Below are positions 9,507 through 17,739 of a DNA stretch of 64,000 bases, piece by piece (position 1 is the first letter of the stretch; each line of letters opens with the position of its first letter). Made by a program: the position numbers and the translations under genes. This DNA comes from Pseudomonadota bacterium (GTDB lineage: Bacteria; Pseudomonadota; Gammaproteobacteria; Steroidobacterales; Steroidobacteraceae): positions 1 through 64,000 of the forward strand of contig JAFEDS010000017.1 of assembly GCA_018241505.1 (NCBI GenBank), given 5' to 3'. Under the pieces are notes generated by a model. The model did not search any database. It was not told the origin of the DNA and was given only the letters and a program-made list of their open reading frames with translations.

Positions 9507-10601
9507 TTACTTAACGGCGGCTCGCGTAGGGTCAGGGAGAGTTTCGGTACTACGAACCAATTCCGACCAGGCCGTCATCACGGCTTCGGGCATGATTCCC
9601 AGGATGGTCTGAACTCCATTTTCGAGGCCGGATACCGCTACCGCAGGTGTGGTGGCTCCGCCCGGGCGGAACAAAGTCGTGCTCGCAGGTCCGAACAGCG
9701 CGACTGTCGGCGTACCCAGCGCCGCAGCGGCGTGAGCGGGGCCGGTATCCACGGAGATCATGCTGTGAGCACGCTCCAGTACAGGCAAGAGCGTGGGAAT
9801 CGCAAGCTCGTCCGCGACGTTCTTAACCTGGGTGAGACCCGAGCGAGCCACAATGGCGTCATTGAACTTCCGTTCCGCGCGTGTGCCGGTCAAAAGAAGG
9901 ACATAGTCGGGCCGAAGGTCCGTGAGCGAGCGGAGCACCCGATCCCAGCGATCCTCGGGCCAATACTTCTCGGCGCCCGCTCGTGAACGGAATGTCCGAC
10001 GAGCGATGTGCCTGCTGCCCGGATGGACCACGATGTAAGGCCGGTCAGCGAGCCCACGCTGCGCCAGCCATTCCTTAGCAGAGGAACGAGCCGCGTCGGA
10101 GAGAACCAGATGAGCAGCGCGTGAGCTTGCCGGACGCGCCGGCGGCAGCAATCCTTGAAATGCCGCCGGGCCTTCATTGCCCATGCGGATGTAGCGGTCG
10201 GCAAAGCCTTCGTCGGGCCGCCAATTGAAGGAGCGCATGTCACAAATGTAGTCGTTCGGAATACCGCCGCGATTGAGAAGACTGATGCCCAGGTCCCGAT
10301 CGCAGTACCAGGTAGGGCTGGCGCCGCGTTCGCGCAACCACGACACCAGTTGCCATTGGTCCCGCGCAAACAGATACGGCTTGCGACGACTGCGAATGAC
10401 AAACAGGCGCCCCATCCAGGGTTGACCTTGGAGCAACGGCGGCGTCCACGGGCCGGAAGAAATGACATCGACGGGTTGTCCGAATCGCTCGTACAGATGT
10501 CGCAACAGGATGGTGAGCAACACCATGTCGCCAAAAGCACCGAAGCGCATGACGAGCGGCGGGCGTGTGGCGGCGGTAGCGGGACTATTGTCAGCGATCA
10601 A
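9507..10601 (-). CDS. Glycosyltransferase family 9 (heptosyltransferase-like)
   Basis: GT9 enzyme related to ADP-heptose:LPS heptosyltransferases, expected at the inner face of the inner membrane. The N-terminal Rossmann half begins PPLVMRFGAFGDMVLLTILL. The C-terminal half has VVHPGSR, a KYWPEDRWDRV segment, and the family motif SVDTGPAHAAAALGTPTVAL plus FGPAS. I place the start at TTG 10601 because it overlaps the stop of the upstream acyltransferase (TTGA); this gives 364 aa, normal for GT9. The open frame to 11132 is antisense-like sequence inside the acyltransferase gene. The sugar donor and acceptor cannot be read from sequence. Confidence 0.85.
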   Translation of the reverse strand: MIADNSPATAATRPPLVMRFGAFGDMVLLTILLRHLYERFGQPVDVISSGPWTPPLLQGQPWMGRLFVIRSRRKPYLFARDQWQLVSWLRERGASPTWYCDRDLGISLLNRGGIPNDYICDMRSFNWRPDEGFADRYIRMGNEGPAAFQGLLPPARPASSRAAHLVLSDAARSSAKEWLAQRGLADRPYIVVHPGSRHIARRTFRSRAGAEKYWPEDRWDRVLRSLTDLRPDYVLLLTGTRAERKFNDAIVARSGLTQVKNVADELAIPTLLPVLERAHSMISVDTGPAHAAAALGTPTVALFGPASTTLFRPGGATTPAVAVSGLENGVQTILGIMPEAVMTAWSELVRSTETLPDPTRAAVK

Positions 10602-11389
10602 CGTGACTTCCCATGCAATGAGTCCGAAGCCACTGCATACAGTTCTTTCAATCGAACCTCCATGTCCGTTTGCAACTTCTCCATCCCCACAGCGTCCGTC
10701 ACGCGCGGAACATACTGAGGCGCACCGATAGCGATGACAACCCGAGAGAAAGGCACAGGGATGACGAACTTGTCCCATTTGACGAGCCATGCGCGGGACG
10801 CCGCATACGCCATGGGCAACATCGGACGACCTGACATCTGCGCGAGTAGGATGGCGCCCGGCTTGAACTTGAAGCGCGGCCCACGGGGGCCGTCGGGTGT
10901 TATCACCGGCGAGAGATTCTCTTTCACGAGCGCCTGATAGTAGTCCCGCAAAGAGCGCGCCCCCGTGTGACTCGATGACCCGCGGATCACACCCCCGCCG
11001 ATTCGACGGACCATCATCGCCCCGAGCTCCCCGTCCACCGACGGGCTGATCAGCCAGCCGACCGCGAGCCCACGCGAGCGTTGTTCGAGCAGATAGCGGG
11101 CACAGAACAACTGGTGCTGGTGCCAGTAACACGGCACCAGCGATGGCGCCTTGGCCAGGGCCGCCTCCAGGTTCTCAACACCGACGACCCGCACGACGCG
11201 GCAGGTCGCGAGCCACGATTTGATGATCCCCAGCCCCAGCGGAACCGCCAGCTTGTACAGCAGACGCCGTGCGGGGGTCATCCGGCGGCTGGAGCGTGTA
11301 GTCTTGCGGTAGAAGCTATTACGGAGGCCGTCGTCGGGCTCTGGGTCGGTCATACGATCGAGCGTGCCGCGGTGCCCCGTTCGAGCCAT
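10598..11389 (-). CDS. DUF374 lysophospholipid acyltransferase-like protein
   Basis: 263-aa protein of the DUF374 branch of glycerolipid/lipid A acyltransferases. Motifs: PCYWHQHQLF (active-site His region), LISPSVDGELGA, GGGVIRGSSSHTGARSLRDY, and ITPDGPRGPRFKFKPGA. A hydrophobic segment near residues 43-62 suggests membrane association. It overlaps the GT9 gene by 4 bp, so the pair probably modifies the same envelope glycolipid. An internal ATG at 11353 (MTDPEPDDG) is an equally plausible start; no ribosome-binding site decides. Confidence 0.83.
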   Translation of the reverse strand: MARTGHRGTLDRMTDPEPDDGLRNSFYRKTTRSSRRMTPARRLLYKLAVPLGLGIIKSWLATCRVVRVVGVENLEAALAKAPSLVPCYWHQHQLFCARYLLEQRSRGLAVGWLISPSVDGELGAMMVRRIGGGVIRGSSSHTGARSLRDYYQALVKENLSPVITPDGPRGPRFKFKPGAILLAQMSGRPMLPMAYAASRAWLVKWDKFVIPVPFSRVVIAIGAPQYVPRVTDAVGMEKLQTDMEVRLKELYAVASDSLHGKSR

Positions 11390-11443
11390 GCACCAGGCCG
11401 ATACCAGTGAGCTAGAATTGCTATTTTGCGCATCGCCGCCTGC

Positions 11444-12742
11444 ATGACCGCTACCGAGTCAGAATCAAAACAACCGCCCGAGGCTGAGCTTCAGTTCGAC
11501 ATAGGCGCCACGGACGATTCCCTGGAGCGCATGACGCAGCTCTTTGCGCGTCTGGGCGACACCTACCGGGTGTTTGCGCCGGGGCGCAAATCGTACTCCT
11601 ACGTCATTCACCATCCGGACGACGTCAAGCGGGTGCTGGTCTCCAATCACCGCAATTATACCAAGGGCGCTGGTCTCGACCGCGTCAAGATTCTCCTGGG
11701 CAAGGGACTGATGACCAGCGAGGGTGATCTCTGGCGCAGTCAGCGCTACATGATGCAGCCGTACTTCCACCGGCGCGTGGTGACTGGATTCGCGCAGACG
11801 CTGGAGGCGGTCAACGAGCAGTTCACAGAGCGCTGGGACGGTTTCGCCGCGTGCGGTGAGCCATTGAATATCACCGACGAGATGAGCGAGCTGACACTCG
11901 AGATCGTGCTGCGCTCGATCTTTGGCCGCGACCTGCCCGAGCTGGCGGCAAGCTTTGCGCTCGTCACCAAGGACCAGGCGCGCAACCTGCAGTTTGCCTT
12001 CAAGTTCCGCTCCCTGACCAAGCTGGTCGCCGCCGTCATTGCCCGGCGCCGCGCCAACCACGAAGAGCATTTCGACTTTGTAGGCATGCTCATGACGGCG
12101 CGCGACAAGGAATCCGGCGAACCCATGAGCGAGCGGATGCTCATTGACGAGATCATGACACTGGTGGTCGCCGGTCATGAGACCACAGCGAGCGGGCTCA
12201 ACTGGACGTGGTACCTGATTTCTCAGTACCCCGAAGTGGAGTCGCGCCTGCATGCCGAGATCGATGCCGCGCCCGTGATGACTGCGCCGAGCCTCGAACA
12301 AATGGAAAGCCTGGTGTATACACGGCAGGTCATCGACGAGGCGCTGCGTTTGTATCCGCCGGGCTGGCTGTTGTCGCGCCGGACGATCGAAGCGGATGTG
12401 CTGGGCGGTTATGCCATCGCCGCCGGCACCGATGTGTTGTTGCCGTTGTACCTGTTGCACCGGCATCCACGCTACTGGAAGGATCCCGACATTTTCTGGC
12501 CCGAGCGCTTTGCGCCGGAGCACGAGGCCGAGCGACCGCGCTTTGCGTACATGCCATTCGCGGCCGGCCCGCGCCATTGCATCGGCGAGACGCTCGCGTT
12601 GTACGAGATGCTGATGCATCTCTACAAGATGGCGCGCCGCTACCGGTTGGTTTATGCCGAAGACAACAAACCGCTGGAGCTCGAAGCGCAGATCAATCTG
12701 CGCACCCGTAACCCACTGTACATGAGGCTGGAACGCCGCTGA
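11444..12742 (+). CDS. Cytochrome P450
   Basis: 432-aa soluble heme monooxygenase. The heme-binding loop FAAGPRHCIGE places the Cys ligand at about residue 379. The I-helix oxygen-activation motif VVAGHETTASG lies near 240-250, and the K-helix ExxR is in EALRLYPPGW near 298. No membrane anchor is present, so it depends on separate redox partners, none of which are encoded nearby. I chose ATG 11444; a TTG at 11426 would add six residues. Its stop overlaps the start of the acyl-AMP ligase/ACP gene (TGATG), which strongly suggests an ACP-bound or adenylated fatty acid as substrate. Confidence 0.93.
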   Translation: MTATESESKQPPEAELQFDIGATDDSLERMTQLFARLGDTYRVFAPGRKSYSYVIHHPDDVKRVLVSNHRNYTKGAGLDRVKILLGKGLMTSEGDLWRSQRYMMQPYFHRRVVTGFAQTLEAVNEQFTERWDGFAACGEPLNITDEMSELTLEIVLRSIFGRDLPELAASFALVTKDQARNLQFAFKFRSLTKLVAAVIARRRANHEEHFDFVGMLMTARDKESGEPMSERMLIDEIMTLVVAGHETTASGLNWTWYLISQYPEVESRLHAEIDAAPVMTAPSLEQMESLVYTRQVIDEALRLYPPGWLLSRRTIEADVLGGYAIAAGTDVLLPLYLLHRHPRYWKDPDIFWPERFAPEHEAERPRFAYMPFAAGPRHCIGETLALYEMLMHLYKMARRYRLVYAEDNKPLELEAQINLRTRNPLYMRLERR

Positions 12743-14700
12743 TGTTTAAAGCCACGACGCTGACCGAACTGATTGAAGACAACCGCACTGCCCAGCGCAG
12801 CGTTACCTACCTCGAAGGCGAAAATGACGCGCGCGAGGTCCCATACGGCGAGTTGTATGAGCGGGCGCTCGGGATCCTGTATCACCTGCAGCGCATGGGT
12901 GCGAAACGGGGCGACAAGCTGATCCTGCTGTTGGCCAACAACGAGCAGTTCCTGGACGCCTACTGGGCCGGCATTCTGGGTGGCATCATTCCCGTGCCGG
13001 TGGCGCCGGGCATCAGCGACGAGCATCGGCACAAGCTGCTGCGCATCGCCCGCAAGCTCGGTAAGCCGTTTATCTACTCCGAGCGCAAGCTACTGGATCG
13101 CATCGGCTCGTTCGCCAGCCAGGCTGGTGAAGCCGACGCATTCAATGAACTGCGCGCGCGTGCGTTTCTGACCGATGACCTGGATGACATCTCCAAGGCG
13201 GGTAAACCCTACAAGGCAACGCCAGCGGACCCCGCCTTCATCCAGTTCTCATCGGGCTCCACCAGCGAGCCCAAAGGCGTGGTGCTGACGCACGGCAACC
13301 TGATTGCCAACTGTCACGGCACGACCGCGGCCGCCGGCTTGAACGATGCGGACCGAACACTTTCCTGGATGCCGCTCACACACGACATGGGGCTGATCGG
13401 CTTTCACATCATGATGTTCGCAGAGCGCTGCCACAACTACCTGATGCCGACCGACCTGTTTGTGCGCCGTCCGTTGTTGTGGCTGACCCTGGCGAGCCGC
13501 ATCCGCGCGACCATCCTGTGCTCGCCGAACTTCGGCTACCGGCACTATCTGAAGGTGTTGGGCGATCGCCCGGTCGACAGTCTCGACTTGGCCTGCGTGC
13601 GCGTCATTTTCAACGGCGCCGAACCGATCTCCGTGCCGCTGGCAAACGAATTCCTCGACCGTCTCGCTCCCGCGAAGCTCGCACGCAACACCATGTTCCC
13701 AGTCTATGGCCTGGCGGAAGCCTCACTCGCGGTCGCCTTCCCGCCCCTCAACTCGCCGCTGAAGACGCTCATCCTCAACCGCCACAAGATGGGTGTTGGT
13801 GAAGAGATCGTCCGCCTTGCCGGCACTGACAAGGATGCCGTCGAGTTTGTATCAGAAGGACAGGCGATTCCCCACAGCCGCGTGCGGATCGCCGGCGATG
13901 ACGATCAGCCGCTGCCCGAGGACCGCATCGGCCACGTACACATCAGCGGCGCGAACGTCACGCACGGTTACTACGAAAACCCGCAGGCCAATGCGGAATC
14001 CTTCACGGCCGACCAGTGGCTGAAGACCGGCGATCTCGGTGTGATGGTCGGCGGCGACCTGTACATCACCGGCCGCTTCAAGGAGATCATTTTCGTCAAC
14101 GGCCAGAATTACTATCCGCACGACCTCGAGGCCATTGCCCAGCGCGTTCCGGGGTTGGAGCTCGGCAAGGTGGTGGCCGCGGGGGCCCGGCCGAAGGGCA
14201 CCCAGACGGAACAACTCGTTGTGTTTGTGCTGCACCGGGGCGGCATGGAGGAATTCCTGCCCATTGCCACCGAAGTGAGCCGGCTCATCAACGAGCAGGT
14301 TGGGCTGGAAGTGGCGGAAGTCGTGCCCGTCAAGCGGATTCCGAAAACCACCAGCGGCAAGATTCAACGTCACCTGTTGGAAGAAGGCTACGTGGAGGGT
14401 GAATTCGCCGCGGAACTGGCGCAGCTCGCCACCCTGCGCGAGGCGCAGCGCGGCCCGCAGTCATCCGCCCAGAACGAGATTGAAGCCAGCCTGCGCCTCA
14501 TTGTGGAAGCGGCCCTGCCGGGCAAGCGGGTGGACGTCGAGGACAACCTGTTCGAGATCGGTGCCAGCTCGTTGAAACTCATTGAAATTCACGAGCAGAT
14601 CGACCGCCAGTACCCGGGCCTCGTGGACCTCACCGAGTTGTTCGACTTTCCGACCATTGCCGAGCTGGCACGGCACCTGGAGGACAAACTGGCCGCCTGA
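12742..14700 (+). CDS. Fatty-acyl-AMP ligase with C-terminal acyl carrier domain
   Basis: 652-aa two-domain enzyme. Residues 1-560 form an ANL adenylating enzyme of the FAAL type: FIQFSSGSTSEPKG (P-loop, near 167), DRTLSWMPLTHDMGLIGF, FPVYGLAEASLAVAFP, WLKTGDLG and the C-terminal PKTTSGKIQR Lys loop. Residues about 575-652 are a carrier protein with the phosphopantetheine site NLFEIGASSLKL (Ser near 609). It should activate a fatty acid as acyl-AMP and load its own carrier domain. Start overlaps the P450 stop. FAAL-ACP didomains usually feed polyketide/NRPS or lipid-tailoring enzymes; none is visible here except the P450. Confidence 0.9.
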   Translation: MFKATTLTELIEDNRTAQRSVTYLEGENDAREVPYGELYERALGILYHLQRMGAKRGDKLILLLANNEQFLDAYWAGILGGIIPVPVAPGISDEHRHKLLRIARKLGKPFIYSERKLLDRIGSFASQAGEADAFNELRARAFLTDDLDDISKAGKPYKATPADPAFIQFSSGSTSEPKGVVLTHGNLIANCHGTTAAAGLNDADRTLSWMPLTHDMGLIGFHIMMFAERCHNYLMPTDLFVRRPLLWLTLASRIRATILCSPNFGYRHYLKVLGDRPVDSLDLACVRVIFNGAEPISVPLANEFLDRLAPAKLARNTMFPVYGLAEASLAVAFPPLNSPLKTLILNRHKMGVGEEIVRLAGTDKDAVEFVSEGQAIPHSRVRIAGDDDQPLPEDRIGHVHISGANVTHGYYENPQANAESFTADQWLKTGDLGVMVGGDLYITGRFKEIIFVNGQNYYPHDLEAIAQRVPGLELGKVVAAGARPKGTQTEQLVVFVLHRGGMEEFLPIATEVSRLINEQVGLEVAEVVPVKRIPKTTSGKIQRHLLEEGYVEGEFAAELAQLATLREAQRGPQSSAQNEIEASLRLIVEAALPGKRVDVEDNLFEIGASSLKLIEIHEQIDRQYPGLVDLTELFDFPTIAELARHLEDKLAA

Positions 14701-14734
14701 GCACGTATCAGGCCACCTGGGCACGTATCAGGCC
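14701..14734. repeat. Two 14-bp direct repeats 20 bp apart upstream of the Fur-family gene
   Basis: GCACGTATCAGGCC occurs exactly at 14701-14714 and 14721-14734. The 20-bp period puts both on nearly the same face of the helix. They begin right after the acyl-AMP ligase stop and about 70-100 bp before the regulator ATG (14805). They could be an operator or only a short duplication. Confidence 0.55.
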
Positions 14735-14804
14735 GCATGCGGGCGGGTCCGGGCACCAGGACGGTGTCTAGCCGCCTGATGGGGGCTGGAGTATCCTGCC
14801 TCGC

Positions 14805-15209
14805 ATGCACGCGAAACCGACCGAGCAACGCCTGTCCGAGTGCGGCATCCGGCCCACGGCTCAGCGGGTCCAGATCGCCCTGCTGTTGTTGGCCGCCCCG
14901 CAACACCTGTCGGCCGAGCAGATTCTGGCGAGCCTGCGTTCCTCGGGTGCCCGGGTTTCCAAGGCAACCGTGTATAACACCCTCAACTTGTTTGCGGCCC
15001 ATGGCCTGATCCGTCAGTTGTCGGTTGACGGTTCGCGCGCCTGGTTTGATTCCAACGTTGACGCCCACTACCACTTCCACGATGTGGCGACCGGGGCGCT
15101 CATTGACGTTCCCGTTCCCGAGGTTGAATTCAGCAAGTTGCCGGCGCCGCCGCCGGGCACTGAAGTCGCCGGGATCGACCTCGTCATCCGGCTGCGCAAG
15201 AAGTCCTAG
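14805..15209 (+). CDS. Fur-family transcriptional regulator lacking CxxC motifs
   Basis: 134-aa metalloregulator-type repressor. The N-terminal winged helix is clear: GIRPTAQRVQIALLLL, HLSAEQILASL, and the recognition helix in RVSKATVYNTLNLFAAHGLI. The dimerisation half keeps a His-rich metal segment (NVDAHYHFHDVATGALIDVP), closer to Irr-like proteins (HHH then TGELIDIP) than to Fur. Both CxxC zinc sites of classical Fur are absent. It lies 104 bp after the P450/acyl-AMP ligase pair and 2 bp before the esterase. An iron- or heme-responsive role is inferred only. Confidence 0.82.
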   Translation: MHAKPTEQRLSECGIRPTAQRVQIALLLLAAPQHLSAEQILASLRSSGARVSKATVYNTLNLFAAHGLIRQLSVDGSRAWFDSNVDAHYHFHDVATGALIDVPVPEVEFSKLPAPPPGTEVAGIDLVIRLRKKS

Positions 15210-15211
15210 CC

Positions 15212-15868
15212 TTGCTCGAAGCGGTCGAGATTGAAACCGGGCGCAACCCGACCGGTACGGTCCTCTGGCTGCACGGCCTGGGCGCCGACGGCCACGATTT
15301 CGCCCCGATTGTCCCGCAGCTCGTGGAGGCGCACGAACGTTCCCTCCGCTTTGTGTTTCCACACGCCCCTGTCCGCTCGGTCACCATCAACAATGGAATG
15401 TCGATGCGGGCCTGGTACGACATTCTCGGCTTCGGACGGGGCTTCCCGCACGATGAAGCTGGAATTCGCGCTTCCGATGGCGAAGTCCGGGCCCTGATCC
15501 AGCGCGAAAACCAGCGCGGCATTGCCACGAGCCGCATCGTCCTGGGCGGCTTCTCGCAAGGGGGCGCCATTTCCCTGTTTTCCGGCCCGCGCTACCCGGA
15601 AAAGCTCGCAGGTATCATGGCGCTGTCCTGCTACCTGCTCCTCGAGGACCTGCTGCCGGCCGAGCGCACGCGGGTGAACTACCAGACTCCGGTTTTCCTG
15701 GCCCATGGCACCCAGGATCCGGTGGTGGATTTCCGTCGCGGAACTGAAGCTAAGCAGTTGCTGGAAGCCGGCGGGTATCCGGTCGAATGGCACGCCTATA
15801 CCATGCCGCACTCCGTGTGCCCCCAGGAAATTGCCGATATCGCCACCTGGTTGCGGAAGGTTCTGTAG
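15212..15868 (+). CDS. Carboxylesterase/phospholipase family alpha/beta hydrolase
   Basis: 218-aa serine hydrolase of the PF02230 family (EstB, acyl-protein thioesterase type). Motifs: TVLWLHGLGADGHDFAP, nucleophile elbow GGFSQGGAIS, Asp in LAHGTQDPVVDF, and His in YTMPHSVCPQE. There is no signal peptide, so it is cytosolic, acting on short-chain carboxyl esters or thioesters. The start is TTG 15212, two bases after the regulator's stop, suggesting coupling. Being downstream of an acyl-AMP ligase/ACP, it could release acyl chains, but the family is broad. Confidence 0.88.
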   Translation: MLEAVEIETGRNPTGTVLWLHGLGADGHDFAPIVPQLVEAHERSLRFVFPHAPVRSVTINNGMSMRAWYDILGFGRGFPHDEAGIRASDGEVRALIQRENQRGIATSRIVLGGFSQGGAISLFSGPRYPEKLAGIMALSCYLLLEDLLPAERTRVNYQTPVFLAHGTQDPVVDFRRGTEAKQLLEAGGYPVEWHAYTMPHSVCPQEIADIATWLRKVL

Positions 15869-15906
15869 CAGACCCGGGGACGACCCGCTAAAATTGGGAA
15901 TTCGGT

Positions 15907-15979
15907 GCCGACTTAGCTCAGCTGGTAGAGCACATCATTCGTAATGATGGGGTCCACGGTTCGATTCCGTGAGTCGGCA
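15907..15979 (+). tRNA. tRNA-Thr (anticodon CGT)
   Basis: A 73-nt cloverleaf can be folded by eye: acceptor GCCGACT/AGTCGGC, D stem GCTC/GAGC, anticodon stem CATCA/TGATG with loop TTCGTAA (anticodon CGT, decoding ACG), and T arm CACGG-TTCGATT-CCGTG. The discriminator base is A and the 3' CCA is not encoded. A weak -10 (TAAAAT, 15889-15894) lies 12 bp upstream. Accessory genes start directly after it, as often seen at tRNA insertion sites. Confidence 0.96.
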
Positions 15980-16064
15980 TACTTTCGCCGAATGCTCCTC
16001 TCCGTTCAGACCACGCTCACGAGCGCACTGTCGCGGAACCGCTCAGTTATTGGATCGCACAATC

Positions 16065-16135
16065 TGGCCGATAAATGGCCGATAAGCTTGCCTTTGAGGC
16101 AGTTGGCCGATAGATTGGCCGATAAATGGCCGATA
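16065..16135 (+). repeat. Five TGGCCGATA iterons at the Fic gene start
   Basis: TGGCCGATA occurs at 16065, 16076, 16104, 16116 and 16127. Start-to-start distances are 11, 28, 12 and 11 bp, so the copies form a pair and a triplet at roughly one helical turn per copy. The last copy includes the ATG and first codons of the Fic gene (16126). All copies are in the same orientation. This layout suits a cooperative operator, most simply for the winged-helix domain of the protein it precedes. Confidence 0.7.
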
Positions 16136-17544
16136 AAATAACGCTCTTCCGCTATTTGAAATCTCGTCCGTCGATCTGGCTCTCCGCAGCCGAGATCAAA
16201 TCTGCTGTGTCCCTTCCTGATCGAACGCTGCGCCGCTGGCTGAATGAACTGGTGTTGGAAGGTGCTCTCGAGCGCCGCGGCAACAGGAAGGCTACGCGCT
16301 ATCAATGGCAACCCACTGCAACTGCGAACGCCGAACCGCCACCAACATCGCCTGCCCAGAAGACGCATCCCCATCACGGCCTCACCTTCTCACCGGCGAA
16401 CGCGATCCTCATCGAGCGAATCAAAGCTCCAATTTATACGCGCTCTCCAGTTACCTACTCCGAAGAGTGGCTGGAAGAATACGAACCTAACAAAAGTGCA
16501 TATCTGGCGGAATCGACGCGGCGCGAGCTACATTCGCTCGGAAAGCGTTCACCGCTCTTCGCCAAGGCAGGCACGTACATTCAGAAGATCTACGACCGAT
16601 TACTGATCGACTTCAGTTTCAACTCATCCCGGCTCGAGGGCAACACCTACAGCCTTGCAGACACTGAGCGGCTCGTACTACTGGGCGCAGCGGCTCCCGG
16701 CAAGCCCAATGCCGAGCGCATCATGATCCTGAATCACAAGGAAGCGATCCGCTATCTCGTCCAACATATCAACACACTGACCGCGGATGAAGAAACGATT
16801 AGAACATTGCATTACCTCCTCGCGGACAGTCTCGTTGCGGCGGGCGCCGCCGGACAGATCCGCGAGGACAGCGTGCTCGTGAGCGGCACGACATATACAC
16901 CCTTGGAAGGCAAAGAGCGCTTGAGGTTGCAGTTGCTCCGGCTGCTCGAGAAGGCACGCGCAATCGCAGATCCTTTTGAGCAGAGTTTCTTTCTATTGGC
17001 GCACCTTTCGTACCTGCAGGCGTTCGTCGATGTCAACAAAAGAACAGCGCGGCTGGCTTCCATCATTCCACTGATCCGCGGCGACTACGTGCCCCAATCG
17101 TTCGTAGATATCGACCAGGCTCAGTATCTCGAGGCAACAATCGCAATGTACGAGTTGCGAGAAGCAGGGCCCCTGGCCGAAGTTTACGCGTGGTCCTATC
17201 GCCGAACCTGCCAGCGTTACGACACGAACGTAATGGCGACCGGCTTCGATGAGATCGCCGCGCTTTACCGACAACAGAGGCGTGCACTGGTCTCGGACCT
17301 GGTCCGGCAGCAGGTGCCTCCGACTCGAATATCAGAATGGGTCCTCGCGAATATTCCGTCCAGTATCGAGACGGTTCACCGCGAGAAGTTTCTCGCAGAC
17401 GTGCTCGCCGAGGTGGAAAACCTGGATAGCTCACGAATTGGCGGACTCGGCATCACGCGACAAGAACTGGAGAACTGGCAGAAGCTCCATGACCACGATA
17501 CTCGAACGACTCTTCGCGATCTCCGAGATGAATGGGACCGCTGA
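16126..17544 (+). CDS. Fic-domain protein with N-terminal winged helix and altered active site
   Basis: 472-aa protein. Residues 1-65 look like a winged helix (SAAEIKSAVSLPDRTLRRWL, then a basic wing). A linker leads to the Fic fold at about 150-350. The inhibitory-helix motif S/TxxxEG/N is intact (SSRLEGN, 167-173). The catalytic loop reads LQAFVDVNKRTAR: the HPFxxGNGR His is Gln298 and the glycines are Val303 and Lys305, so classical AMP transfer is unlikely unless this subgroup uses another chemistry. Similar QxFxDVNKR Fic proteins are widespread. The tail (350-472) is helical and unassigned. It lies 147 bp past tRNA-Thr. Confidence 0.88.
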   Translation: MADKITLFRYLKSRPSIWLSAAEIKSAVSLPDRTLRRWLNELVLEGALERRGNRKATRYQWQPTATANAEPPPTSPAQKTHPHHGLTFSPANAILIERIKAPIYTRSPVTYSEEWLEEYEPNKSAYLAESTRRELHSLGKRSPLFAKAGTYIQKIYDRLLIDFSFNSSRLEGNTYSLADTERLVLLGAAAPGKPNAERIMILNHKEAIRYLVQHINTLTADEETIRTLHYLLADSLVAAGAAGQIREDSVLVSGTTYTPLEGKERLRLQLLRLLEKARAIADPFEQSFFLLAHLSYLQAFVDVNKRTARLASIIPLIRGDYVPQSFVDIDQAQYLEATIAMYELREAGPLAEVYAWSYRRTCQRYDTNVMATGFDEIAALYRQQRRALVSDLVRQQVPPTRISEWVLANIPSSIETVHREKFLADVLAEVENLDSSRIGGLGITRQELENWQKLHDHDTRTTLRDLRDEWDR

Positions 17545-17735
17545 GCCTGGATTCAGAAATCGCGGCAAGCGCCGCTCGTCTGCGGGCCGCGTTCAAATTG
17601 AAACTTGCGGATGCGGTGCAAGCTGCCGGCGCACTTGCAGTGGGTGCAGATGCTTTGGTCACTCACGATCGTGATTTCTCGGCGCTGCGCGACCTGCGTG
17701 TCTTAGGCGTGGCGGATAAAAACCCTCCACCCTAA
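17532..17735 (+). pseudogene. C-terminal remnant of a PIN-domain (VapC-like) toxin
   Basis: The 67-codon frame reads PLSLDSEIAASAARLRAAFK, then LADAVQAAGALAVGADALVT and HDRDFSAL, ending in LRVLGV. This is the second half of a PIN ribonuclease domain, with the late acidic residues (LADA, THDRDF). The first half with the leading Asp is missing: upstream the frame enters the 3' end of the Fic gene. Full VapC toxins are about 130 aa. No antitoxin is visible. I read it as a truncated toxin, probably cut when the Fic gene arrived or by a deletion. Confidence 0.72.
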
Positions 17736-17739
17736 CCGG

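Noticed and set aside
9507-11132. 541-aa reading of the GT9 gene extended to 11132
   Set aside because: Residues 1-177 lie wholly inside the acyltransferase gene in another frame and show no homology. The TTG at 10601 overlapping the upstream stop gives normal family length.
16075-16113. Earlier in-frame ATG (ATGGCCGATAAG) for the Fic gene
   Set aside because: A TAG stop follows after 12 codons; it is an iteron copy, not a start.
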